This document shows, in pieces, positions 55,328 to 64,000 of a stretch of 64,000 nucleotides of DNA. The notes beneath the pieces were generated by a model. That model did no database searches. It had not been told where the DNA came from and was given only the letters and a program-made list of their open reading frames with translations. Each line of letters starts with the position of its first letter. Positions within the stretch are counted from its first letter, which is position 1. The translations under genes were made by a program, and so were the position numbers. Source of the DNA: Pisaster brevispinus (lineage: Eukaryota > Echinodermata > Asteroidea > Forcipulatida > Asteriidae); assembly GCA_023634235.1 (NCBI GenBank), contig JAMKCF010000007.1, forward strand, positions 682,001 through 746,000. The letters are read 5' to 3'.

Positions 55328-56101
55328 ATGGCACTCCTTACTGACACAAAGTGCATTTTCCGTAAGCTACGTAAGCTTAAAGAAAAGAACATTCGTTACT
55401 CGTCACATCTTGACAACTACCGCTTTTATCGTTTGTCTCGTATTCTGCCTAAAGGACTACAGATCAAGTGTGCCCCTTCCTTTGGGGACCTTGATCCCTC
55501 CTTTCTTAAGAAATGGAACAAGACACTCACTAACACGTCTTTCCAATTGCTTACACTGCTAGAAAATCAATGTCAACAATACGTTGATAACCAGTTACTT
55601 GAGATAACAGACACTGAATCTCAACTCAAAGAGTCATGCTCTAATCAAGAGTTTGAACATTTACAAGATATCATTCTGTCTAACGTCAATCACCTACGGT
55701 CCACCCTATTGGACAAACAGAACAAGAAACGCATGAATGTCCAAGCTAACCATAAGACATACATTCATAGGCGTTTCCACAGTAAGAGGCCAACTATTGT
55801 TCCTGATACTGACAGGTCACTAGTTGCACCACGTACAGTAGTTAACCTATCTGACAAAGTTCTAACCGACCCACAGGTTAAACTCCTCTCAAGGGGTCTT
55901 AAATTTTGCCCCACACCCAGAGAACCGGACCAACTGTCTTTTCAACAAGACATGGCCCAATTCAACCGTAGGTTACGCCTACGTGAATATTTTCATGTAG
56001 AGCCCTCCACAGAGGACGAGTCATCTGTGGACGTCCAACCCAACACCCGCAACCGCTTCAGGGAGAAAAGAGACAGATGTGTTCTTACTTCAGTGACGTA
56101 A
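55328..56101 (+). pseudogene. PLE unit 3 ORF, N-terminal part only
   Basis: The predicted 257-residue product equals that of 52523-53296, with the same junction to the CRE/TATA/hammerhead segment. Confirms recent duplication of the 2805-base unit. Confidence 0.8.
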
Positions 56102-56156
56102 ACGCGTACTAACTTCGGTGACGTGGCGCGCGTCACGCTTGCGTGCACTTTATAAT
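56094..56156 (+). promoter_or_regulatory. CRE-like and TATA-like elements, second copy
   Basis: TGACGTAA at 56094, TGACGTGG at 56119 and TATAAT at 56151, upstream of hammerhead copy 2. Confidence 0.45.
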
Positions 56157-56197
56157 TCGAAATAAGGTAAGATGCTACTTGTATTCTATTTTCGTCA

Positions 56198-56241
56198 TTC
56201 TGCTGATGAGTGCCTTATGGTACGAAACAGTCTGTCCAGAA
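56198..56241 (+). ncRNA. Minimal hammerhead ribozyme motif, copy 2
   Basis: Base-for-base repeat of 53393-53436. It lies 16 bases before the end of the PLE cluster. Confidence 0.75.
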
Positions 56242-56257
56242 GAGAGATATGCCAGAG

Positions 56258-56589
56258 TTAGCCAATCTCACTAGTAATTTGTAGTGTGACATCACACTTT
56301 GCTTAGCATTTCAGATTGATTTGCACTTACAATTAATCGTAGCTCTTTGTGAAATCAAGCCCAGGTATTTTGAGTTGTCAAATGACATCAGATGTCAAAA
56401 TGTGATTATTGTAATGACACGATACATATATTATTTAACATTGAGCGTGAGGTCAATAAGCTCCTCATCAGAAGAATGATTTATGGCCCAGGGGATGGTT
56501 TGCAGGTCGCCATACGAGTTTAATGTTAGAGTGCTGTAGCTGTTACTTTTAGGGTCCAAAACGTCTACAATTTTTTGGATCATGCAAAT
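56258..56589. other. Host sequence after PLE with deletion junction
   Basis: 56258-56487 matches 36655-36890. From about 56490 it matches the short-tail 3' flank after receptor E (38755 onward). The segment equivalent to receptor E and its start is therefore deleted here, with the junction inside the tRNA-like repeat. Confidence 0.6.
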
Positions 56590-58150
56590 TTATCTTGAGA
56601 ATGACACACTACTGTCTCAGTGCACAATGGATAATAGACAAGGCTATTGATGTGTGCATCCAGGTAAAAAAATCAGAAGAATCACTGCAGATTAATGGTG
56701 ACGTCAGACCCATTTCCATCTAGAGGTCCAGAAGTCTCTACCGTCATCTTAGCAGGCTGGCCTGTAGCTGGCATTTTACTTATTCTCCGCATTGTAATCC
56801 TCCTGTACTTTCTTGTCTTCAAAGGACGATCTCAATCCAATACTATTGTAAACCCTGAATCTAGCTGTCATCACCAGTAATTATTTTAAGAATAATTGTC
56901 CCTATTAGAAACACAGCCTCCTTCCAACCTTAACCCCATTATCCCCAATTATCAAGCTTCCGTCCACTTCCTTGACCATGCACTCAAGCCCATAAATGTC
57001 CACTTAAATCACCCAGGTGGTAGGCCCACCTGATACACCCATCGACCTGCACTGACCACCACTATTATTCGGTCAGTGACCAAGATTTACCAATCCTCTA
57101 TATATTGTCCATATAGTTTAATTCTTAGTTCATTCTCTGCTTTTCTCGGTAGTCTGGTTAGCCCATGTGGCCCAATCCAGTTTTCTTTTCATCTAACCAC
57201 CAGCCAGAAAGAATACAATAAAATACCGATACAGCCCAGTATACAGTACGTGTCTGCCTTCCTCTTTCTGTCGTCTACTGTATACCTGTAACATTTAGTT
57301 ATCGGCCGCTCAAGTAGCACACAACAATATCTTGTGTTACACTATTGATAAAACGTAAATCTCACACACTTGATGATGGAGGAGAAAGTGATGCAGACGT
57401 GATATCAGAAACCCAACTGCATGGAGTCACTCCGAGGTAGGTGTGATCAAGAAAATTACGACACAAGCTATGCAGGTCAGAGGTCAGTTCAGTCCCCTAG
57501 ATAAACATTAACTGTAGCAGTGGCATCGGACTTACACCAGCAGACAGAGACAAAACATGATGTGGACAAACATCTGTCCACTGAAACTGATAAATCAGTC
57601 ATTGATGGGGCAAAACGCACTGATTAACAGAATCATCGAGAATCCTCGTATGCAGTGGTGGATAAAAGTCGCGCTAAAAGTAAGACATTGAGAGCCATTT
57701 CAACTGGCGGAGCATCTTGGAAAGTCTCCAGAGGCTGGAAGGATGGGTCGAAGCTGAATCTTAGAACAGACACAGCTCAGACCTTGAGTAGTTATTTCAG
57801 ACATGATACTCCGTCTGAGCATCAGAAATCAGCCGTCGATATGAAGGATTTGCCGGTACCAGGACGCGTTGTTGACCGTCAACCGTCCGGTCAGAAACCC
57901 CCTCGCGTCATACTGTACCATCTCTCCGAGCGAGCACCGCGACCCAAGCCCAGGCTGGTGTAGAGCAAAGCGGCAGACCGTTGTGAGGGCGGTCTCGTCA
58001 AGGTTGACCCAATGCCGAATAATGTGGAAGGTCTGTTCTACGCTGACTTGGATCTATCACGAGGATCGGCAAGAATCATCCACACGAAGGAGGAGACGGT
58101 TTGTGCTGACATTGGGAACAACAAGACTGTGGGTAAGCTGAGGGAGTAGA
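56590..58150 (+). pseudogene. Second transmembrane/long-tail receptor relic, split by an LTR
   Basis: Paralogue of 38862-40000. It has a domain 2 remnant (near 56600-56700), a transmembrane segment STVILAGWPVAGILLILRIV at 56738 (with an Arg) and the start of the tail. A 495-base solo LTR then interrupts it, and the tail continues from 57342. Tail frames are broken. The 57655-57963 frame covers SRAKSKTLRAIS to HLSERAP. The ITIM region is near 58036-58110, and the final motif TVCADI has lost its tyrosine. Non-functional. Confidence 0.75.
56847..57341. mobile_element. Solo LTR with 4-bp target duplication
   Basis: Begins TGTAA and ends TTACA (five-base terminal inverted repeat with TG..CA ends). 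Flanked by CTAT on both sides (56843-56846 and 57342-57345). Paralogous tails have a single ACTATTGATA here. Contains TATATAT near 57099 and AATAAA near 57217. Fits a solo LTR of a Ty3/gypsy- or BEL-like element; orientation is tentatively +. Confidence 0.75.
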
Positions 58151-59820
58151 GTTAAGGCCACGCCTTATTGTAAAAAAAAAACAAGCTCCAGATTATACAA
58201 ATCAATCTAACTTTTCTAGGGTGACAACTTAAACATTGGTAAGTTCCAGTTTTAGAGGCATAGAACAATCTAACCCGTCCTCTTTTCGGCTGGTTTTGAG
58301 AAACAAGGGATACACAAATCTATCCTCTTTTTAAAATTATTACCACTTGAACCACAAATATAAATTGTTTTCAGCTTTCCCAATAATGAAGTGTACATTG
58401 TAAATAAAAAGGTGTGTGTATACTTTTTAAAATTATAATGCTGCAATAATAGTTTTGAGTACAACACGTGTAAATCAAAAGACTGTTAAAAACAAATGTA
58501 CTAAAGTGCACCCAATTTTAACTTTGTTCCTCCAGCTATATTTTTATGAAGACAAACAACATGCTTTTCACATTTATAAAAACAACTTCAAGAAAAGTTG
58601 GTAAATATTATTTAAAAAAAAAAAATTGCTTAAAACAAACGTATTTTTCATGCACAATGATAACATTATTTTATCCTCAAACGAATCAATTAACTGAGCG
58701 ATGTTGTTTGATTGAAGTTCTTCAATAAAAACGAGAAGAAGTTACTGACAATCAAATATTAAAGTAAACGATTTTCAAAGCCGATGAAAAACCAAAATGA
58801 CAAGAAAGGGGCTAAAGAGCAACAGACACAACCAATGAGTCATCTGTTTACAGGAAGAACAATTCTAGAATTGTAGTTAAAAGCAATATAACATAATATG
58901 AACACAAATGAAAATATAATTGGGGTCGCAGCTTTGATGGGCGTGGCCAGTTATAGGTATTAACTCAAGCATGACCACGTCTTGTAAGAAAAAATAGACA
59001 CATTAACAAATCACAGGTAAAGGAACTTAAATAAAAGCATTGCGCAGCTCAGCAAACATGGGTTGGCTACTCTACACTTCAGTCAACACAATACAACACA
59101 ATAAATATTCCGTTTTGCGTTTTCTCTTAGACACGCCATTGTTAAATCTTGAGAGATTTGTTTTATTATGTTGCATACGAATCCGAGAGGTTAATAATAT
59201 TTGGTTTTACCCTTACACCAATGTTTGTCAAATACTGTATATTGAGTACTTTCCCGAGTCCAGTGCAACAAAAAGTCACAAGTAAATAACTCGATTGGAA
59301 GTTTCATTAACGCTCATGTTAATAACCATACCACATTTTCAATTACGTACTCGGATGATGATAATGTTGTGTTTTGTATTGTTTATGTTTTACATTATCA
59401 TATCTCAATATTTTGTTTTGTTTTAAGTGTTTGATATAATTTAATTCATATTTATTAATAATTCACAAATTGAGGTGATTTGAATTGAATTTGAGAGCAA
59501 GTTTGAATTTCCTCTTCACTCAAGTCATTTCAAACTGTATGTTTCGTTTTTGTTGCTGCTATTGTTGTTGTCTTGCTATGTTAAATTGTTAATTGAAAAC
59601 TATGAGATTATTGAAATTGATTGAAATGCTAACATTCTAATTGTTAAAGGGTAACTTTTTGCATTTCAGATGAATTAGTTGTCTTTTGAATTGTCGTTCA
59701 TTTTATGTCAAATGCAACTTTATGATTACAAATTGCCGCTACATAAAATAGTTTTTATCCTGTGTGCTTACTTCATCGATTTTGCACATGATCCGTGAGG
59801 TCTCAAATTTTGCATTTAAT
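58151..59820. other. 3' flank of second tail relic
   Basis: Non-coding. 58260-58460 matches part of 40440-40640. 58780-59110 matches 31960-32330. 59180-59820 matches the AT-rich intergenic segment of other units. No gene supported. Confidence 0.5.
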
Positions 59821-60446
59821 GCACCCAATGGCACTATCGCTGACTATCAAGTTCCACATCTTCACCTAGCCTAATAGCATGTCAATCGTCTTATTACCAT
59901 CGGATGTGTTTTGGTCACTAAAACAATCCATCAATGACCAACTCTCCAGAAACTCCCATAGGAATTGAACAGAAATTACTCAACCTTGGTACTAATAATT
60001 AAAATCACTACTGGGTAAAACGAAGCACATTGTTTTTAGATTGCTTCTTCTCCAGACTCTTGGCTTTGCCCTGGTTGTTTATTTGGATAATTGAGCAGGA
60101 TGATGTGACAAGGATTAACTAGACATTAGACCCTATTAAAAGATGTAAGAGATTGTGATGTTCTTTCTGAGTTGTGTAAACAAAGGGTGTTGTTCAAAGA
60201 AAAGGTTGATTGAGCAGAAGTGGTATAAACTTTACAAAGAGATACATGTTGGCGCATCTCAAAATAAATGTTGCTTGAATTGATTGTATTATGTCAAAGG
60301 GGTATACTTCTAATGCTTTGTGGGAATTAAAAGTGATTTGGTCCCCACAAAAGCGCATTACACGCTAAAATCAAAACTGTTACTCAACAAGTAAGGCAAG
60401 GTGTCTGAGTGTAACAGTTTTGTTTACGGTGCACAAAGGGTTAAAC
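59821..60446. mobile_element. TTAA element, second and longer copy
   Basis: Interrupts GGTCTCAAAT..TTAAACTATT, which is continuous at 13146-13172 and 25652-25683. The right end reads AACTGTTACTCAACAAGTAA then CACAAAGGGTTAA, as in 25898-26387. The left TTAA end is degenerate. No transposase frame. Confidence 0.5.
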
Positions 60447-60998
60447 TATTATTCCAATGATAGTCAAGAAAGCAGAGACAATTTCAGTAAAATTTGTCAA
60501 TTTGTAGAATAACACTGGAGACCGTTTCCTGGATTATTGCTTCAGTTCTGTACACATGATATTGCATAGAGAAAAGAGAAGTAAATATTATTAATAACAA
60601 ACCTTAATTATTAAGTCAAGTGACGTAATCGCATTAATGCATATATTGTGACTAAAACGTTGTAAATGCTTTACTTTAGTGCCTTTATCATTCCATAATG
60701 TTGGTTTATTCAACATTTGGCTTCCAAGCTATCATTTTACTTTGAGACGCATCTGATGTTATATTTCATACATTTGTATACAGAGGATAGATATATTTAT
60801 TCAGATCTAACATATAAGAGTACAAAAGGGGAGAGACAGATGAGTTTCAACTGAAATGGAAGTAGAATTAACACACATATGATGTCACAGTAGATCCGGG
60901 ATATACTAAAAACCAAATCCGTAATCAATGTCAGGTGACGTACGGATACAATGAACCTTGTGACCACATTATTTGGCAAAGACCCCAAGTCAGCTCAG
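60447..60998. other. Duplicated AT-rich intergenic segment, last copy
   Basis: Aligned with 13165-13690 (AAGTCAAGTGACGTAA, CATTCCATAATGTTGG). No gene. Confidence 0.5.
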
Positions 60999-61310
60999 CC
61001 GTGATGCCTTTTTCAAGGCTCAACCTTACTTCTTTAAACAAGCCTTGGCAGCAACCCCTGAGTAGGGCATATGTCAAAAAGGTTAGCTGCCTCTTTCCCA
61101 GGCTGCAGGGCGGACCTTTATGCAAATTGCTTGTGTGGATCTTGAACCAATTAGGTTGGAATGTGGATCCAGCAAAAGTGCAGTTTACTTCATCACGCAA
61201 TCCTTGATTTGTTCTCTTTCAGGTTTAATATTTTGCTAAATTGGTCATTGACCAGTGTCTGTTTGGTAATAAAACAAAATTGAGCTGTGCCAAAAAGTCA
61301 ATCAGTTGAT
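60999..61310. repeat. GC-richer duplicated block, second copy
   Basis: Paralogue of 42364-42790 with an internal deletion of about 110 bases. Confidence 0.5.
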
Positions 61311-62359
61311 TTGTTTATCTTACATGGGTCGTCTGAGAACAATTATTCTTGTATTCTGTTGGATTCATTCTTTTCAGTCTGACTCCAATAAAAAAAAAAT
61401 ATAATAATACCATTGTCATTAAAATGGGATCACGCAACTTTCAAACCGACACAAACTACCTCGCTTGGTCATTTGAGTTGCCAAATTAAACAAAACAGAC
61501 AAATAAAGAATCAGATGACGAAATAAAAAAAGGAAACTGCTAAGTATAATAACTACAACTAAATGTTAACAGCGTAACATAAACAATATTTTTATATACA
61601 TATTTTTTTAACATTAAGTCGAATTTTTCAAATGTTGTTTATGAACAAATATATCCTGAAATGACAACATACTCAGTGCGTTTGAAACTAAGACTCAGCT
61701 CTAGTCTTCATCAACTTTGCCGGCCATTACGCATTTTATTATTGTACCTAGATTAAACAAAACAATAAGTAAGATCCACAACAGTTTTACAGGGTAAACA
61801 TGGGTTTTTTTTAAATAGAAAAATAAAAGTAAATACCTGGGCACCAAGACAACAAGAAACGGTTTTCATGCTGACAGTAGAGCTAACATTGAGAAAGTCA
61901 CATAATTTACTTGGGATCAGCCGTTTCAAAATACTCCAATATAGGAAGGGGATGCCACCGTGTTCCCTACCCCACAATTCCCAATTAGTGTGATACTAAT
62001 ATAAAGTTTAAGGAATTTGTTTATGGTGACATTTTTTTATGACGATTAACATTACAAATAATATTCTTTATCGTTTGTCTATTCTTAATTGTGTGTTTTT
62101 TTTCCAGCCAGAAAATAATTTTTAAAATGAAACTCAAATCAATAAATTTACATCAAAGACTACCCAACTGTCTTCGATATTCAGTGTTTTATTTTTTCTC
62201 CCCAGCATGCAATGACACTGCAATATGTATGTAATGTAACATCTTAATTGAACAAACGATCTCTCGTATCGATCTTGTACACCTTTTATTTTAAAGAATG
62301 ATTTAATTACACATCTAGACATTACGGTGACAAGGAAGGAAGTAAACTGAAAAAAGAAG
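61311..62359. other. Unit boundary region before receptor G
   Basis: Matches 42780-43820. 62097-62340 is a decayed copy of the coding-like block at 43560-43994, preceded by a polypyrimidine/CAG stretch. No open frame is retained. Confidence 0.45.
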
Positions 62360-62400
62360 ACCCCCCCCCCCACACACACACACACACCCACACACACACA
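62360..62400 (+). repeat. Poly-C and CA microsatellite
   Basis: C10 followed by CA repeats, next to the dispersed 165-bp repeat. Confidence 0.9.
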
Positions 62401-62597
62401 AGTGTGTAAACACCTCCAATCGGGGACCTCCTATTGTCCCTCTTTTGTTTGGACTTTCACTTTTTGGCAACAGCTCCCAATGGTTTTGTACACAATTTCC
62501 AACTGGGGACTTTTACTGAACCGGGGACCCTATTGTCCTCTTTTGTTATAGGTCCCCGGTTTGAATGTGAAAACAAACTCAGACACACACACCCAAC

Positions 62598-62757
62598 CTT
62601 ACGGATCCGGTTTGTGGGGTACTGCTATTGTTGTTCTATTGTTCCCTTTTCTAAAGAATTCCCTTGTGGGGCCCTATTGTTCCTATTGAAATTGCCTTGT
62701 GGGGTCCATTGTTCCATTGTTAAAAGTACCCCGTAAGTTGGCATGTGTAAGGGCACA
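62598..62757. repeat. Third copy of the CA-linked 165-bp repeat
   Basis: Shares CCTTACGGATCCGGTTTGTG, CTATTGTTGTTCTATTGTTC and GTAAGTTGGCATGTGTAAGG with 28551-28712. It replaces the ordinary type 1 upstream sequence at this point. Confidence 0.7.
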
Positions 62758-63288
62758 CGACAGGCTTATCTATTTAGGAAATACACACAACTTTAAAGGT
62801 AGGGTCATAGAGTGGAAAATTCACAAAGAATTAATGATCATAAACAATTTACTTTAGGATGAGCACTGCAGCTATTGATAGTATACACTTTTTTTGAGAT
62901 AAGATTTCCTTCGAAGCAATATGGTAGGACACAATTTTGCCCCAAAACATTTGAATCTGAGAATCAATACATGCGTGAATCGTTTCTCAGATTGTGGTTG
63001 GTTGGTGTCCGTTCGCAATTTCTTATGGCCAGAGATACGGTCGGTACCCGTTCTCACCTCGCTAGTTAAGGTTCTTCTGAAAATACCATGAAAGTGGTTA
63101 ATTTCTCAGCAAGTAGACACTGTATTCAGCTGAAACTTTCACAAGTGACTTTTAGTGAATCGTTCTTTATAATTTTGCCTATGAATCAGCATAACGATGG
63201 CACAAAACGATCTATGACCGAACCTTTAAAGTCTTGTTTTTGCCAAGAATGTAACTTAATTGAAATCGTTTCCTGGATTGAGGTTTCA

Positions 63289-63294
63289 TATTAA
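63289..63294 (+). promoter_or_regulatory. TATA position of receptor G, variant TATTAA
   Basis: TTTCATATTAAGCTAATT where C and F have TATAAAG. The variant may weaken the promoter. Confidence 0.25.
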
Positions 63295-63378
63295 GCTAAT
63301 TGTCTTCAACAATTCTTTATTTGAATTGAGTTCTCGATTGACTTGTCCTAGGATCTCTGGTCTTCACCGTATCAATGT

Positions 63379-63434
63379 GAAGACTGCAACTTGCTGTTAA
63401 TTCATCGCTCATTCTGCACGAATCAACAGCTACA
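63379..63434 (+). promoter_or_regulatory. Conserved pre-ATG leader, receptor G
   Basis: GAAGACTGCAACTTGCTG, TTCATCGCTCATTCTGCACG, CAACAGCTACAATG. Confidence 0.5.
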
Positions 63435-64000
63435 ATGTTTCTGCTTATTATTGTTCTGACTTCGATCTCTGGGTTGAGTGAGGCGACATTTTTCCAGACT
63501 CACCCAGTTGACACTCTCGCCTTGCCCGGGGGAAGTGTATCCTTGAGTTGCACTCTACAACAAATACGATGTAGAGCCAAAGGAACTTATGAGTTACGCT
63601 GGCAACGAGGGTTGACCACCGCACCCGAAACCAATAGTTTTATTTTCAACGGCACTTCAACATATAGACATTTCATTGGGATGGAGAGGTACACTGTGCA
63701 TTCCAATGGTTGTACGTGGACTTTACACATAGGGAATGTGGATCGAACCGATAACGGCAGATATTACAGCTGCTATGTTAGCAATGTGCAAACGTATTCA
63801 CAAAGAGCGGATGAATACTCCCGAGTAGCGAGACTGACTGTAGTTGATCTGATAGACACTACTGTCATACCGTCTCAGATTGAGAGATGCGTGCGTCAAA
63901 ATGCTACATTTCGTTGCCAGACTAGTCGATTGACAACGTATGACTTACAATACAATTGGCAAATACAAACAAAAGACGCATCTTGGTCAAGCGTAGGATG
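63435..64000 (+). CDS. Type 1 Ig receptor G, 3' end outside window
   Basis: Open from the ATG to the window edge (about 188 residues). Signal peptide MFLLIIVLTSISGLSEA, then a full type 1 Ig domain 1 (CTLQQIRC, TYELRWQRG, GCTWTL, DNGRYYSC) and the start of domain 2 (ATFRC, YNWQI). Closest to F, including the SLSCTLQ-IRCRA segment. Domain 2 has RCVRQN where the paralogues have RYVGQN, adding an unpaired cysteine just before the first canonical one. Stalk, transmembrane helix and tail type are not visible. Confidence 0.8.
   Translation, partial: MFLLIIVLTSISGLSEATFFQTHPVDTLALPGGSVSLSCTLQQIRCRAKGTYELRWQRGLTTAPETNSFIFNGTSTYRHFIGMERYTVHSNGCTWTLHIGNVDRTDNGRYYSCYVSNVQTYSQRADEYSRVARLTVVDLIDTTVIPSQIERCVRQNATFRCQTSRLTTYDLQYNWQIQTKDASWSSVG

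Larger units (their letters stand above)
48150..56257 (+). mobile_element. Composite Penelope-like element, three head-to-tail units
   Basis: Host sequence matching 36280-36312 stops near 48148, and host sequence matching 36650 resumes at 56257. Between them are three units. Unit 1 (48150-50960) is 5'-truncated in its splice-site array and has a long decayed ORF. Units 2 (about 50960-53455) and 3 (about 53738-56257) contain promoter, hammerhead-like motif, array and only the first 257 codons of the ORF. They are then joined to a CRE/TATA/hammerhead segment. Units 2 and 3 are almost identical, 2805 bases apart, so the last duplication is recent. Partial head-to-tail copies and 5' truncation are typical of Penelope-like elements. 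Confidence 0.8.

Noticed and set aside
60935..61207. Coding frame in the GC-richer duplicated block
   Set aside because: The 42.4 kb paralogue breaks the frame; more likely a repeat.

Overview
The window is metazoan nuclear DNA. It is AT-rich, dominated by non-coding sequence and mobile elements, and has no operon-like packing. The genes encode membrane receptors with immunoglobulin (Ig) domains and tyrosine-motif tails. The mobile elements (Penelope-like, CR1/Jockey-like LINE, tRNA-derived foldbacks, piggyBac-like TTAA elements, a solo LTR) fit a marine invertebrate, perhaps a deuterostome such as an echinoderm. I cannot name the species from the sequence.

The core of the window is a tandem array of paralogous, apparently intronless type I membrane receptors, all on the + strand. 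Each has a near-identical signal peptide, one or two Ig-like domains, usually a Pro/Ser/Thr-rich stalk, one uncharged transmembrane helix and a cytoplasmic tail with ITIM- or ITSM-like tyrosines. Open genes start at 9945 (B), 15851 (C), 23058 (D), 37607 (E), 45092 (F) and 63435 (G, cut by the window end). Broken copies lie at 1217-2977 (A), 31441-31836, 35012-35599, 38862-40000 and 56590-58150. There are two first-domain types. Type 1 (A, C, F, G) has the motif TYELRWQRG; type 2 (B, D, E) has VYWQRGP. There are two tail types: long (A, C, D) and short (B, E, F). D and F pair domain and tail types crosswise, so the array has been shuffled without introns.

Layout: the array grew by segmental duplication of units of about 13-15 kb holding a type 1 gene, a type 2 gene and their flanks. 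Unit 1 is about 1-14300 (A, B), unit 2 about 14340-27000 (C, D). A rearranged unit 3 covers about 31400-43500 (relic, relic, E, tail relic). Further partial units hold F and G. Intergenic segments of different units are clearly homologous to each other and differ by element insertions.

Mobile DNA: 27370-30280 is a repeat island (G-rich tract, degenerate satellite, CA-linked repeats, 37-bp minisatellite). Positions 48150-56257 are a composite Penelope-like (PLE) insertion of three head-to-tail units. It has a decayed reverse transcriptase lacking the catalytic YxDD motif, a GIY-YIG endonuclease domain, arrays of branch-point/polypyrimidine/CAG|GT repeats, and two kinds of hammerhead-ribozyme-like motif each just downstream of a promoter-like block. 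A perfect 41-bp inverted repeat enclosing a tRNA-Asn-like sequence sits inside the cluster.

Functional reading (inference): the receptors look like an expanding family of inhibitory-type cell-surface immune or recognition receptors, diversified by duplication, gene conversion, domain loss, tail exchange and stalk repeat variation. I saw no intact RNA gene and no CRISPR array.
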